From Acidimicrobiaceae bacterium (GTDB taxonomy: Bacteria > Actinomycetota > Acidimicrobiia > Acidimicrobiales > RAAP-2), in the NCBI GenBank assembly GCA_025463285.1, contig JAOBWI010000068.1, positions 1 through 38,573 of the forward strand: 38,573 nucleotides of DNA. The letters run 5' to 3'. A model generated the notes under the pieces. That model searched no databases and was not told the origin of the DNA. It saw only the letters and a program-made list of their open reading frames with translations. Both the position numbers and the translations under genes were made by a program. How positions within the stretch are numbered: position 1 is the stretch's first letter; each line of letters opens with the position of its first letter. This document shows, piece after piece, positions 7,263-15,634 of this stretch.

Positions 7263-8492
7263 GTGTCGAAGCTGCGAGTCGAAGTGGAACCCGAGTCGTT
7301 TGGATTTTCGACGGAGCGACTCGCTCGCCTGAAGCCGCACTTTGATAGTTACGTGGAGGATCGTCGCTTGGCCGGAGGGTTGGCCACGATCTCGCGCGGC
7401 GGTCAACTGATTTGGAGCGACAAGGGAGGCTACCGTGACCGCGAGAACGACCTCGTAGTAGAAGACGACACCATCTGGCGTATCTACTCCATGACCAAGC
7501 CGGTGACCGCCGTGGCGGTGATGATGCTCTACGAACAGGGTCTCTTTGACCTGAACGATCCGGCCGGAAAGTGGATCGACTCACTGCGAGAGTCTCGAGT
7601 CTTCTCGGGCGGGACGTCGGTCGCTCCGAAGACCGTACCGGCGTTGGAGCCGGTTCGCATTCACCATCTCCTCACCCACATGAGTGGTCTGTCCTACGGC
7701 TTTCAGTACATCCACCCGGTGGACGCCATCTACCGAAAGAAGGGTTACGACTTCGTGTTCAAGTCGGGCGTCACCCTCGCCGAAGCCGTCGACGACTGGT
7801 GCTCGAGCCCGTTGCTCTTTCAGCCGGGAAGGAAGTGGAACTACTCGGTGGCCTTTGACGTGCTCGGTCGACTCATTGAACTTTGGAGTGGTCAACCGCT
7901 CGATGTGTTCCTGAAAGAGCGCATCTTTGACCCCCTCGAGATGGGCGACACGGAGTGGTGGTGTCCGCCGGAGAAGGCCGATCGTCTCGCGATGCTCTAC
8001 GTGCCCGTGAACCGCGAGGCGGTGGCCTACGAGCCGTTGGCCAAGGCCTACCTGCATCCGCCGTCACTACTGAGCGGGGGAGGCGGGCTGCTCTCGACGG
8101 CGTACGACTACCACCGCTTCATGGGCCTGCTGTTGGGCGGTGGTGAACTCGACGGGGTGAGACTGTTGTCGAATCGAACCGTGGACCTTATGACGCAGAA
8201 CCATCTGCCCGGTGACGTGGATCTGGAGTCGATAGCGACGGACTCTTTTTCTGAATCCACCTACGCCGGTGAGGGCTTCGGCCTGGGGATGTCCGTGATG
8301 ATTGATCGCAGAAAGAACAAGTCGATGTGCACGGAAGGTTCTTTCGCCTGGGGCGGGGCCGCGTCGACAGCCTTTTGGGTTGACCCGCTCGAGGATTTGA
8401 CCGTAGCGTTTTATACCCAACTCGTCCCGAGCGGGACTTATCCCATCCGGCGCGATCTGCGACAGCTCGTCTATCAGGCCTTGGTCGATTGA
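7263..8492 (+). CDS. Serine hydrolase of the beta-lactamase/EstB family (class C-like fold)
   Basis: 409 residues. The nucleophile motif S76-M-T-K79 (IYSMTKPVTAVAVMMLYEQG) and Tyr194 in WNYSVAFDVLG match the S-x-x-K and Y-x-N positions of the family, although the third residue of the second motif is Val rather than Asn. A late FAWGGAAST segment corresponds to the third active-site strand (KTG box equivalent). There is no signal peptide, so the enzyme is probably cytoplasmic. That argues for an esterase such as EstB or LovD-type enzymes rather than an antibiotic-inactivating or cell-wall enzyme. GTG start with a modest GAGAG/GAGG ribosome binding region and a TAATCT -10 about 23 nt upstream. 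It sits alone between cinA and recA. Confidence 0.88.
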   Translation: MSKLRVEVEPESFGFSTERLARLKPHFDSYVEDRRLAGGLATISRGGQLIWSDKGGYRDRENDLVVEDDTIWRIYSMTKPVTAVAVMMLYEQGLFDLNDPAGKWIDSLRESRVFSGGTSVAPKTVPALEPVRIHHLLTHMSGLSYGFQYIHPVDAIYRKKGYDFVFKSGVTLAEAVDDWCSSPLLFQPGRKWNYSVAFDVLGRLIELWSGQPLDVFLKERIFDPLEMGDTEWWCPPEKADRLAMLYVPVNREAVAYEPLAKAYLHPPSLLSGGGGLLSTAYDYHRFMGLLLGGGELDGVRLLSNRTVDLMTQNHLPGDVDLESIATDSFSESTYAGEGFGLGMSVMIDRRKNKSMCTEGSFAWGGAASTAFWVDPLEDLTVAFYTQLVPSGTYPIRRDLRQLVYQALVD

Positions 8493-8587
8493 GTTCGAAT
8501 CCTCGGATCAAAGGCCTTGAATTAATGGACTATCGCGCGCCGCGGTGCCCGTAGGATCCATGATGAAAAGGTCGGTGAAATCCTAAA

Positions 8588-8605
8588 TACGAACAAGTGT
8601 TCGTA
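8588..8605. promoter_or_regulatory. LexA-binding SOS box upstream of recA
   Basis: TACGAACAAGTGTTCGTA is a perfect palindrome (7-bp arms, 4-nt centre) containing CGAAC-N4-GTTCG, the Gram-positive/actinobacterial LexA consensus. It lies about 84 nt before the recA start, as expected for DNA-damage control. lexA is not in the window. Confidence 0.9.
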
Positions 8606-8688
8606 GTACCCTGAACCCTAAGCGGATACCGACCGATGTCACAAGGGCTCCCTAATTTGCCCCCATGACAAAGAACAAGGAGACAGTA

Positions 8689-9744
8689 ATGGCAACCGAT
8701 GATCGTGCGAAGGCCCTCGACGCCGCGCTCGGCCAGATCGAGAAGCAGTTCGGCAAGGGTTCGATCATGCGCATGGGCGAAAACATGCACTTCAACATCG
8801 AATCGATCCCGACCGGTGCCCTCGCCCTCGACATGGCGCTCGGAATCGGTGGCCTCCCGCGTGGTCGCATCGTCGAGCTGTATGGTCCGGAGTCGTCGGG
8901 TAAGTCAACCCTCGCCATGCACGTGGTGGCCGAGGCGCAACGCAACGGTGGGGTGTGTGCCTACATCGACGCCGAGCACGCCATGGACCCCGTCTACGCC
9001 CGCGCCATTGGCGTCAATGTCGACGACCTTCTGATTAGCCAACCCGACACCGGCGAGCAGGCGCTCGAGATCGTCGACATGTTGATTCGCTCGGGTGCAC
9101 TCGACGTCATCGTCATTGACTCGGTGGCCGCCTTGACGCCTCGCGCCGAAATCGAAGGCGACATGGGTGACACGCACGTCGGTCTGCAAGCTCGCCTCAT
9201 GAGCCAGGCGCTTCGTAAGTTGACCGGTGGACTTTCCAAGTCCAACACCGTGGCTATTTTCATTAACCAATTGCGCGAAAAAATCGGAATCAGCTATGGG
9301 AACCCCGAGGTGACGCCCGGTGGACGGGCGCTGAAGTTCTATTCCTCAGTGCGTCTCGACATTCGTCGCATCGAATCCATCAAGGACGGCACCGAGGTGG
9401 TTGGTAACCGTACGCGCGTAAAGGTCGTGAAGAACAAGTGCGCCGCGCCGTTTCGACAGGCCGAGTTCGACATCATGTACGGCCAAGGCATTAGTCGTGA
9501 AGGCTCGGTCCTCGACGTGTCCGTGGAGCTGGGCTTCGTCAAAAAGGCCGGCGCCTGGTTCACCTACGAGGGCGAACAGATGGGTCAAGGTCGTGAGAAC
9601 GTTAAGACGTTCCTTCGCGAGAACCCACAGACGATGGCCGAAATTGACGAACGCGTGCGCGCCCACCTAGCCGAGGCTCTGGTGCCCGACGTCGTCGGCG
9701 CCGGCGAGGGTCTGGACATCGATACTCCAATTAGTTTCGACTAA
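8689..9744 (+). CDS. recA: RecA recombinase
   Basis: 351 residues from ATG 8689. AAGGAG at 8677-8682 with 6-nt spacing sets this start over an in-frame ATG at 8665, which would place the ribosome binding site inside the gene. Family hallmarks: [10 protein letters not shown] near the N-terminus, Walker [10 protein letters not shown] (66-74), [22 protein letters not shown], the LFINQLREK-type loop (here [11 protein letters not shown]) and the [17 protein letters not shown] stretch. It forms ATP-dependent filaments on single-stranded DNA, drives strand exchange, and triggers LexA self-cleavage. An SOS box lies upstream. recX, which often follows recA in actinobacteria, is absent; an acyltransferase gene comes next. 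Confidence 0.99.
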   Translation: MATDDRAKALDAALGQIEKQFGKGSIMRMGENMHFNIESIPTGALALDMALGIGGLPRGRIVELYGPESSGKSTLAMHVVAEAQRNGGVCAYIDAEHAMDPVYARAIGVNVDDLLISQPDTGEQALEIVDMLIRSGALDVIVIDSVAALTPRAEIEGDMGDTHVGLQARLMSQALRKLTGGLSKSNTVAIFINQLREKIGISYGNPEVTPGGRALKFYSSVRLDIRRIESIKDGTEVVGNRTRVKVVKNKCAAPFRQAEFDIMYGQGISREGSVLDVSVELGFVKKAGAWFTYEGEQMGQGRENVKTFLRENPQTMAEIDERVRAHLAEALVPDVVGAGEGLDIDTPISFD

Positions 9745-9838
9745 CGAACGCCCGACGTCGCGGACGTTGAGATCCGATGATCTTTCCGACACATGTTTAC
9801 TGTCCTCAAGATCGACGAGCCGATGACCCGGAGATAGC

Positions 9839-10516
9839 GTGACTCAGGTGAGTGCACGTCTCAGATTCCGACGATTCTTAGGTTCGCGCGTACGCTCGTG
9901 GCGCCGCTATCTCAACGACGTCGCCACGGTCGGTAACGACGACGCCTACTCCAAGGAGTTCTATTATTTCGGCGCTCGGGCCGCTTTGATGGCACCACTG
10001 GGGGTGATCTACAACGAGCGCTACCTCTCCATAGGTGACGGGACGTTGATTGGACCGAACGTGTGCCTGAGCGCGGGGATGAATGGGGATCAAGCCATGC
10101 TGGCAACGCCGACGGTCTCGATCGGTCGTACGTGCGTGATTGGACGCGGATCTCACATCATTGGGCACTGGTCGATAGAACTCGGTGACGAGATCCAAAC
10201 CGGCCCCTACGTGTATATCACCGACCAGAACCACTCCTACGAAGCAGTTGACGAGCCGGTTGGTTGGCAGCGGCCGAACGAGGCCGCCGTGAAGATTGGC
10301 TCGGGTAGTTGGCTCGGTGCCAACGTGGTGATCCTCCCCGGAACCACCCTCGGAAAGAACACCACGGTTGCCGCGGGCGCCGTGGTGCGCGGCACCTTTC
10401 CCGATCACGTTGTCGTGGGAGGGGTGCCGGCCAAAGTCCTTCGTCACTTCAGCGCTACCGAGGGCTGGGTCGCGGGTCCCGACGTGCGTGACATTCGTGA
10501 ACGCGAAGGCGCGTAG
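9839..10516 (+). CDS. Left-handed beta-helix (hexapeptide-repeat) acyltransferase
   Basis: 225 residues. Imperfect hexapeptide repeats run through much of the protein (for example IGDGTLIGPNVCLSAG, IGRTCVIGRGSHIIG, GSGSWLGANVVILPGTTLGKNTTVAAGAVV), followed by the usual GTFPDHVVVGGVPAKVLR end. ITDQNHSYE contains the His expected as catalytic base in the xenobiotic/maltose O-acetyltransferase group. It probably transfers acetyl from acetyl-CoA to a sugar or other hydroxyl acceptor; the acceptor is unknown. GTG start with GGAG (9830-9833) 5 nt before it. The first ~50 residues are basic and non-repetitive. It is alone between recA and serB; involvement with the rhamnose genes 6 kb away is only a guess. 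Confidence 0.87.
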   Translation: MTQVSARLRFRRFLGSRVRSWRRYLNDVATVGNDDAYSKEFYYFGARAALMAPLGVIYNERYLSIGDGTLIGPNVCLSAGMNGDQAMLATPTVSIGRTCVIGRGSHIIGHWSIELGDEIQTGPYVYITDQNHSYEAVDEPVGWQRPNEAAVKIGSGSWLGANVVILPGTTLGKNTTVAAGAVVRGTFPDHVVVGGVPAKVLRHFSATEGWVAGPDVRDIREREGA

Positions 10517-10540
10517 GCGATCAACACGAATCGCACCCTC

Positions 10541-10546
10541 TAACCT
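10541..10546 (+). promoter_or_regulatory. -10 element of a leaderless promoter for serB
   Basis: TAACCT lies 6 nt before ATG 10553; the spacer CTGTCC is pyrimidine-rich and cannot be a ribosome binding site. Confidence 0.55.
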
Positions 10547-10552
10547 CTGTCC

Positions 10553-11731
10553 ATGTCGCGATCAACGTTTCTCGTCACGGTTTTCGGACCCGACCGCATC
10601 GGCGTGGGTGCGGAACTCTTTGGCGCGCTGCACTCCTTAGAAGGCGACGACGTTCAGTTGATGGACGTCGCGCAGATCACCATTCGCGGCACCCTGGTGC
10701 TGTGTGCGGAAGTGAGTTCGTCGTCACTCACTCACGACTCGCTCCGGGTTGCGTTGAGCGAACGACGTATTGAAAGCGACGGTATTCGATTCAGCATCGA
10801 AGAGGTCACGCCCCGCGACAACGTGGATGGTCGACGCCTCCTCGTGACGCTCCTGGCTCCTGAGATCTCGGGCGGTCAACTCGAAGCCATTTTTCAGGCC
10901 ATCGCGTCCAGCGGCGCCACCTGCGAGCGCATCGTCCATCTGGCCAGTTATCCGGTGAACTGTTATGAGCTCATCGTGATCGGACCTGATCACAGTGCGC
11001 TGCGCGAGGCGGTGACGTCGGTGGCGAAAGAGATCGGTCTGGATTTGGCGGTCCAACGCGCGGGACTGCACCGTCGGGCCAAGCATTTGGTGGTGATGGA
11101 CGCCGATTCCACTTTGCTCCAGGACGAGGTCATCGACCTGCTCGGTGAGGCCTGCGACTGCGCGGTGGAGATTGCCGCGATTACCGCGTCGGCTATGGCC
11201 GGAGAGATCGACTTCGCGGAGTCCTTGCGACGGCGGGTGGCCCTGTTGAAAGGTCTGCCCGCGAGCGTGCTGGATGACGTGAGATCGCGGTTGCGTCTCA
11301 CGCCCGGGGCCCGCACGCTGATTCGAACGCTCCAGCGCCTCGGATACGTGCCAGCCGTGGTGTCGGGGGGCTTTCTCGAAGTGCTCTCGCCGCTGCTCGA
11401 CGAGCTCAACGTCACGTTGGTGGCGGCCAATCGCCTAGAGATAGAGGGCGGCGCTCTTACCGGACAGGTGCTCGGCGACATAGTGGACCGAGCGGGTAAG
11501 GCCACGGCGCTGCGACACTTCGCCGAAGTCGTCGGGGTGCCACTCGAACAGACCGTGGCGGTGGGTGACGGGGCCAACGACATCGACATGCTGTCCGAGG
11601 CCGGTTTGGGCATCGCTTTTAACGCCAAGGCTCTCGTCCAAGAGCACGCCGATACCGCCCTTTCGGTGCCCTATTTGGACGCCGTCTTGTACTTTCTCGG
11701 TATCAGTCGTGAGGAGATTGAGGCGACCTGA
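10553..11731 (+). CDS. serB: Phosphoserine phosphatase with N-terminal ACT domains
   Basis: 392 residues. The first ~170 contain two ACT-like regulatory regions (FLVTVFGPDRIGVGAELFGALHS, then LLVTLLAPEISGGQLEAIFQAIAS), as in actinobacterial SerB2-type proteins. The HAD domain starts with the nucleophile D183 in MDADSTLLQDEVIDLLGE, continues with VSGGFLEV, and ends with GDGANDIDMLSEAGLGIAFNAK. It dephosphorylates L-3-phosphoserine, the last step of serine synthesis; ACT domains of homologues bind serine for feedback control. Length is usual for the two-ACT form. ATG 10553 is supported by the leaderless promoter. It is monocistronic, with a ferredoxin-P450 pair following after 71 nt. Confidence 0.95.
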   Translation: MSRSTFLVTVFGPDRIGVGAELFGALHSLEGDDVQLMDVAQITIRGTLVLCAEVSSSSLTHDSLRVALSERRIESDGIRFSIEEVTPRDNVDGRRLLVTLLAPEISGGQLEAIFQAIASSGATCERIVHLASYPVNCYELIVIGPDHSALREAVTSVAKEIGLDLAVQRAGLHRRAKHLVVMDADSTLLQDEVIDLLGEACDCAVEIAAITASAMAGEIDFAESLRRRVALLKGLPASVLDDVRSRLRLTPGARTLIRTLQRLGYVPAVVSGGFLEVLSPLLDELNVTLVAANRLEIEGGALTGQVLGDIVDRAGKATALRHFAEVVGVPLEQTVAVGDGANDIDMLSEAGLGIAFNAKALVQEHADTALSVPYLDAVLYFLGISREEIEAT

Positions 11732-11769
11732 GGATCTCACTCGCTATGCCCATTTTGTTGACTCGGTAC

Positions 11770-11775
11770 TAGGGT
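11770..11775 (+). promoter_or_regulatory. Probable -10 element for the ferredoxin-P450 operon
   Basis: TAGGGT lies 27 nt upstream of the ferredoxin ATG, leaving room for a short leader that contains the ribosome binding site GAGGGAAG (11793-11800). No convincing -35 is seen. Confidence 0.4.
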
Positions 11776-11802
11776 CAGGAAGAGTACGAGTCGAGGGAAG
11801 CC

Positions 11803-11997
11803 ATGAAGGTAATCATTGACGCCGAACTCTGTCAGGGCCAAGGCCGTTGTTTTTCCATGGTGCCGAGTCTTTTTTACTTCGACGAGCTGGGCAGCGGTGT
11901 GGTCATAGGTGACGGCACGTTGACTCCCGAGACCTTGAATCTCGCTCGCCTGGCTCAAGCCAACTGCCCCGAACACGCGATCTTCATCGAGGAGTGA
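11803..11997 (+). CDS. [3Fe-4S]-type ferredoxin, P450 redox partner
   Basis: 64 residues, the usual size of actinobacterial P450-linked ferredoxins. Cluster ligands are C10 (ELCQGQGRC), C16 and C55 followed by Pro (ANCPEHAIFIEE). The spacing C-x5-C...C-P lacks the fourth cysteine, as in [3Fe-4S] proteins. The start MKVIIDAELCQG and an acidic C-terminus are typical. It carries electrons to the P450 encoded immediately downstream. Gly-Gln replaces the hydrophobic or charged residues often seen between the first two cysteines, which is normal variation. A good ribosome binding site (GAGGGA) precedes ATG. Confidence 0.94.
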   Translation: MKVIIDAELCQGQGRCFSMVPSLFYFDELGSGVVIGDGTLTPETLNLARLAQANCPEHAIFIEE

Positions 11998-11999
11998 TC

Positions 12000-13208
12000 G
12001 TGAATGACAAGCCTCCCGTCGTGGACTTCGCCACCGACTGGGACCACACCGATCCCGCTTGGGTGAAGGACCCCTATCCCATTTGGGACGACCTCCGTCT
12101 GCGCTGCCCCGTGGCCCACACCGATCGCTACGGCGGAGCCTGGTTTCCGGTGACCCACGCCGGCGTGTCGGAGGTCGCTAAAGACACGGCCAACTTCACC
12201 AGTCGAAGCGTCATCATCGCCGACAACCGCCCCGGCGACGAGAAGTTGCCCGCGCCCATCGGCGTGGCCCCGCCCATCACTTCGGACCCGCCCTTTCACG
12301 CCCTGGCACGCAAACTGATCCTTCCGGCCTTCGCGCCCGGGATCGTCAACGCCTTAGAACCCCAGATCCGCGAGCTGTGCAACAACCTGCTCGATGAGGT
12401 GATCGGCGACGAGGTGGTGAACGGATCGCTCAGTTACGCGAAGAACATTCCTCCCGGCGTCATCCGACAGATGCTGGGTTTCCCGCAAGAGGACACCGAG
12501 AAGTTCGTCGAGATGGTCCACGTCATCACCGAGATCATCGACCTGCCCTTCGAAGAACGCGAACCGCTCTTTCAGCCGGTAGAGGACTACTTCGTCGCTC
12601 AGATCGAAGACCACCAGGCCAACCCTCGCGAGGACCTAACGACCTTCTTGCTCGACGCCGAGATCGAGGGTCAGAAGTTAGCCATCGAGCACGTCGTTGG
12701 CACCATGGTGCTCATCCTCGTGGCCGGCATCGACACCACCTGGGGCGCCATCGGCGCCTCGCTGTGGCACTTGGCCCAACACCCCGATGATTTGGAGCGC
12801 TTAGTCAATGAGCCCGAGTTGATGCCCTACGCGGTGGAGGAGTTCCTGCGTTTCTACGCCCCGGTCACGATGGCCCGCTTGGTCAACGCCGACATGGAGT
12901 ACTTGGGCTGTTCGATGAAGGAGTACGACTGGGTCCTGCTCGGCTTTCCCGCCGCCAATCGCGACCCGGTCGTCTTCAAAGACGCCGATCAGTTCATCAT
13001 CGACCGGGCGGAGAACCGACACGTGTCCTTCGGCCTGGGTATTCACCGCTGCATCGGCTCGAATCTGGCCCGATTGGAGTTGCGCGTCGCCATCGAGGAG
13101 TTCATTCGTCGCTACCCCCGGTTCGAACTGGCCCGCAAAGAGGACGTGACCTGGTCCCCGGGCCAGATACGCGGGCCGAGGAATCTGCCGTTGCGGATCT
13201 TGGGCTGA
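12000..13208 (+). CDS. Cytochrome P450 monooxygenase
   Basis: 402 residues from GTG 12000, which has GGAG (11991-11994) at a good distance; GTG 11994, overlapping the ferredoxin stop, is the alternative. Heme ligand Cys351 sits in FGLGIHRCIGSNLAR. The I-helix has AGIDTT (about 242-247), the K-helix ExxR is E281-x-x-R284 in VEEFLRFYAP, and HALARKLILPAF is the C-helix. It is a soluble class I P450 served by the adjacent ferredoxin. The family oxidises terpenes, steroids, fatty acids and other small molecules; the substrate is not deducible. A fragment matching the C-terminus of this same family lies right after its stop codon. Confidence 0.95.
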   Translation: MNDKPPVVDFATDWDHTDPAWVKDPYPIWDDLRLRCPVAHTDRYGGAWFPVTHAGVSEVAKDTANFTSRSVIIADNRPGDEKLPAPIGVAPPITSDPPFHALARKLILPAFAPGIVNALEPQIRELCNNLLDEVIGDEVVNGSLSYAKNIPPGVIRQMLGFPQEDTEKFVEMVHVITEIIDLPFEEREPLFQPVEDYFVAQIEDHQANPREDLTTFLLDAEIEGQKLAIEHVVGTMVLILVAGIDTTWGAIGASLWHLAQHPDDLERLVNEPELMPYAVEEFLRFYAPVTMARLVNADMEYLGCSMKEYDWVLLGFPAANRDPVVFKDADQFIIDRAENRHVSFGLGIHRCIGSNLARLELRVAIEEFIRRYPRFELARKEDVTWSPGQIRGPRNLPLRILG

Positions 13209-13211
13209 CGT

Positions 13212-13331
13212 GAGCGCGTGGCCATCGAGGAGTTCACTCGCTACTCGGCCTTCGAGCTCTCCGATCCCCCTGAGGTCACCCGAGACGCGGGACAAGGGTG
13301 CGGACCGCTCGTTCCCCCTGAGGTCGCGTGC
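13212..13331 (+). pseudogene. Vestigial C-terminal fragment of a second P450
   Basis: Four bases after the P450 stop, the sequence reads ERVAIEEFTRYSAFEL, then EVTRDAGQGCGP, then VPPEV. This parallels the C-terminus of the intact neighbour (LRVAIEEFIRRYPRFEL, DVTWSPGQIRGP, NLPLRI) in order and spacing over about 40 codons. The nucleotide match is best at GCCATCGAGGAGTTCA. The fragment lacks the heme-binding region and any start context. It is most simply the tail of a tandem P450 duplicate deleted down to its last part. The second half has diverged strongly and shows a 13-base direct repeat TCCCCCTGAGGTC (13265 and 13313). Confidence 0.55.
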
Positions 13332-13337
13332 GTAGGG

Positions 13338-14828
13338 TTAGAGCCCGAGATTGGGGGAGCCCGTACTCCAGAGAGTCGCCATCCACGCTTCCACGTCGTC
13401 CGCGGCGCGCGGCAGAGCCGCCGAGAGGTTCCGCGCGCCCGTTGCCGTTACGAGAATGTCGTCTTCGATGCGCACGCCGATGCCGCGGTACTCCTCGGGC
13501 ACGGTGAGGTCGTTCACCTGGAAGTACAGTCCGGGCTCCACGGTCAACACGTAGCCCTCTTTCAGTTCACCGAAGTAGGAGTCGTTGCGCGCTTCGGCAC
13601 AGTCGTGCACGTCGATGCCCAGCATGTGGCTGGTGCCGTGCAGGGTGTAGCGACGGTACAGCTGTCGATCCTTGCGCAGGACTTCGTCGGGCTCAACCTT
13701 GAGGATGCCCAGTTCAAAGAGCCCTTGGGCCAGCACTCGCATGGCCGCGTCGTGGGGGGCGCTAAAGGTCGCCCCGGGCCTCACCGCATCGATGCCGGCG
13801 CTCTGCGCGGCGTAGACCAGGTCGTAGATGCGCCGTTGGGCCGGGGAATACTTCCCGCTGATGGGCATGGTCCGCGTCACGTCGGCGGTGTAGAGGTTGT
13901 GGCCCTCCACGCCGGCGTCGAGCAGCAAGAGGTCACCCCAGCGCACCGCGCCGTTGTTGCGCATCCAGTGCAGGGTGGTGGCGTGGGGCCCGCTGGCCGC
14001 GATGGTGCTATAGCCGGTGTCGTTACCTTCCACGCGAGCGCGCAGGTTGAAGACGCCCTCGATGACTCGCTCCCCGCGGCCTTCGGCGGCCGGTAACGCG
14101 CGCACCACGTCCTCGAAACCCCTGACGGTGTGGTCAACGGCGAGCTGTAGCTGCTCGATCTCGAACTCGTCCTTCACGAGACGCTCTTCGCTAAGAGCGA
14201 TGGCCAACTCCTCGTCGTCGTCGCTCGGCTCGTTCATAGCGTCGATCGCCGCGTCGTACCCTCGCAACGTCACCACGTCGGTCACGCCCAGGTCGACCAG
14301 GTCCTTCTCTAAGTTCTCGAGCGGAGTCGCGTCGATGACGTAGTAGAGGGCGGCCTCTGTAACGCCGCGTCGTTCGCCCACCCAGAGCTCGCCGAAACGT
14401 GAGTCGGTGTAAAACTCGTGGGTGGAGGCGTCGCGCCGGTGCGGCACGTAGAGCGTGGAGCGGGGTCCTTCCGTGCTGGGTGAGATAACGAGCACGCAGT
14501 CCGGTTCGTCGCTGCCGGTTAAGTAGAAGAAGTCCGATCCCGCCCGGAAGGGATAGTCGGTGTCGTTGGCGCGTACCTTGTAGTTACCCGTCGGCACGAC
14601 CAGCGTTTTGCCGGTAAATCGCTCACCGAGTCGCAGGCGTCGCGCGGCTGAGTATTTGGCTGCAGGGTGAACGTCCCTCGACGTTTCGCCCGCCGCCCAG
14701 TTTTGTGTCATGTGATCAAAGAGTGCACGGGGACTGGGCGGACGGTGAGCGCCGACCCAGACCCAGTGGTCGGAAACGGGGTGTTCGGCCGAGACGTCGG
14801 GTTCGGGGATCTCACGTTCTTCGCTCAC
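13338..14828 (-). CDS. pepP: Xaa-Pro aminopeptidase (M24B family)
   Basis: 496 residues. An N-terminal creatinase/AMP_N-type domain (RLRLGERFTGKTLVVPTGNYKVRANDTDYPFRAGSDFFYLTG) precedes an M24 'pita-bread' metal domain. Its two-metal ligands are recognisable: D in LLLDAGVEG, D in TADVTRTM, H in GTSHMLGIDVHD, E in LTVEPGLYF and E in GVRIEDDILV. It removes an N-terminal residue preceding proline, using two Mn2+ ions, in the cytoplasm. The GTG start is supported by divergence from the next gene 45 bp away. It is convergent with the P450 unit, and the antisense frame over it is long only because of GC-rich codon use. Confidence 0.93.
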   Translation of the reverse strand: MSEEREIPEPDVSAEHPVSDHWVWVGAHRPPSPRALFDHMTQNWAAGETSRDVHPAAKYSAARRLRLGERFTGKTLVVPTGNYKVRANDTDYPFRAGSDFFYLTGSDEPDCVLVISPSTEGPRSTLYVPHRRDASTHEFYTDSRFGELWVGERRGVTEAALYYVIDATPLENLEKDLVDLGVTDVVTLRGYDAAIDAMNEPSDDDEELAIALSEERLVKDEFEIEQLQLAVDHTVRGFEDVVRALPAAEGRGERVIEGVFNLRARVEGNDTGYSTIAASGPHATTLHWMRNNGAVRWGDLLLLDAGVEGHNLYTADVTRTMPISGKYSPAQRRIYDLVYAAQSAGIDAVRPGATFSAPHDAAMRVLAQGLFELGILKVEPDEVLRKDRQLYRRYTLHGTSHMLGIDVHDCAEARNDSYFGELKEGYVLTVEPGLYFQVNDLTVPEEYRGIGVRIEDDILVTATGARNLSAALPRAADDVEAWMATLWSTGSPNLGL

Positions 14829-14861
14829 ACCGACAACTTAATACCGAGCGAAAAGCCATCG

Positions 14862-14867
14862 TATGCT
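14862..14867 (+). promoter_or_regulatory. -10 element of a leaderless promoter for the crotonase gene
   Basis: TATGCT lies 6 nt before ATG 14874, and the spacer CACCCC has no ribosome binding site. The 45-bp gap is shared with the divergent pepP. Confidence 0.55.
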
Positions 14868-14873
14868 CACCCC

Positions 14874-15536
14874 ATGGACATCTGGCTGCAGCACGAAGCC
14901 TCCGTCGCCATCCTTACCTGGGACGACGGTGAGAACCGAATCAACCTCGATTCACTCGGCGCACTCCACCAACGACTCGACGAGTTAGAAGCGACCACGG
15001 GCCCTTTGGCGGTGGTCTTGACGGGGACCGGGAAGTTCTTTTCGAACGGACTGGACCTGGCGCGTTTCGCCGGTAGTCCCATCGAGTTTCGCGAGACTCT
15101 TAAGGAGCTCAAGCGAACCATTGGTCGGCTGTTCGTCTATCCCGCCTTCACCGTGGCCGCCCTGAACGGTCACGCCTTCGCCGGCGGAGCGCTCATCACC
15201 TTGGGCTTTGACTATCGCGTGATGCGTGAGGATCGAGGGTACTGGTGCATGAACGAAGCCGAGATCGGACTCGCGTTGGACGAGCAACTCTTCTCGATTC
15301 TGGAACATCGTTTGCCCAAGGCCACGGCGCGCGTGGCCGTCTTTACCGCCAAGCGCTTCAGCGGTCCCGACGCCCTCGCCGCCGGAATCGTCGAGGCCAC
15401 GACCAGCGAGGATCAGGTGGTTCGCCAGGCCATCGACATGGCTGAAAGTTACGTGATGGCCGATCGCAAGATCCTCGCGCAACACAAGCGACACGCTCAC
15501 GGGGCCGAGGCCGCCTTCTTAGGCTTCGACAACTAA
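14874..15536 (+). CDS. Enoyl-CoA hydratase/isomerase (crotonase) family protein
   Basis: 220 residues from ATG 14874; the frame is open further upstream across pepP, but the leaderless promoter fixes this start. Crotonase features: LTGTGKFFSNGLDLARF (first oxyanion-hole strand), GHAFAGGALITLGFDYRVM (second), and a CMNEAEIGLALDEQLFSILEHRLP stretch. It lacks the usual glutamate pair of true hydratases in an obvious form. The GHAFAGG...DYRVMREDRGYWCMNE pattern resembles short delta3-delta2-enoyl-CoA isomerases. It probably acts in fatty-acid beta-oxidation on an acyl-CoA. At 220 residues it is shorter than the 260 typical of hydratases. Confidence 0.87.
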   Translation: MDIWLQHEASVAILTWDDGENRINLDSLGALHQRLDELEATTGPLAVVLTGTGKFFSNGLDLARFAGSPIEFRETLKELKRTIGRLFVYPAFTVAALNGHAFAGGALITLGFDYRVMREDRGYWCMNEAEIGLALDEQLFSILEHRLPKATARVAVFTAKRFSGPDALAAGIVEATTSEDQVVRQAIDMAESYVMADRKILAQHKRHAHGAEAAFLGFDN

Positions 15537-15597
15537 GCCCGGCGTGTCTCCCCGGCGCGATTCCCAACTCGTCGATTCTTACGGGCTGAGGGCCATA

Positions 15598-15617
15598 CGT
15601 CGAACCGACGTTCGACG
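15598..15617. promoter_or_regulatory. Perfect palindrome matching the SOS-box consensus, in a tail-to-tail gap
   Basis: CGTCGAACCGACGTTCGACG has 8-bp perfect arms and a 4-nt centre, and contains TCGAAC-N4-GTTCGA, the mycobacterial-type LexA consensus. It lies between the ends of the crotonase gene (stop 15536) and rfbA (stop 15635), where no promoter is expected. As RNA it would form a stable hairpin, so a bidirectional terminator is the conservative reading. There is no U-tract on either side. Confidence 0.55.
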
Positions 15618-15634
15618 GCGCGAGGTTCGTGGGC

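Noticed and set aside
7263-8492. Antibiotic-resistance beta-lactamase
   Set aside because: No signal peptide and esterase-like motif context; the fold family is broad and mostly not resistance-related.
9751-9767. Short ACGTC/GACGT stem after recA as a terminator
   Set aside because: Only 5 bp, no U-tract; not better than chance in this base composition.
13265-13325. 13-base direct repeat TCCCCCTGAGGTC
   Set aside because: Two copies only, inside the decaying P450 fragment; no sign of an attachment site or mobile element boundary.
13338-14096. Long plus-strand frame (292 aa) running antisense to the aminopeptidase gene
   Set aside because: Beyond the first ~40 codons (P450 remnant) it is the mirror of pepP, with His/Val/Gly-rich low-complexity composition and no motif; pepP has complete metal ligands.
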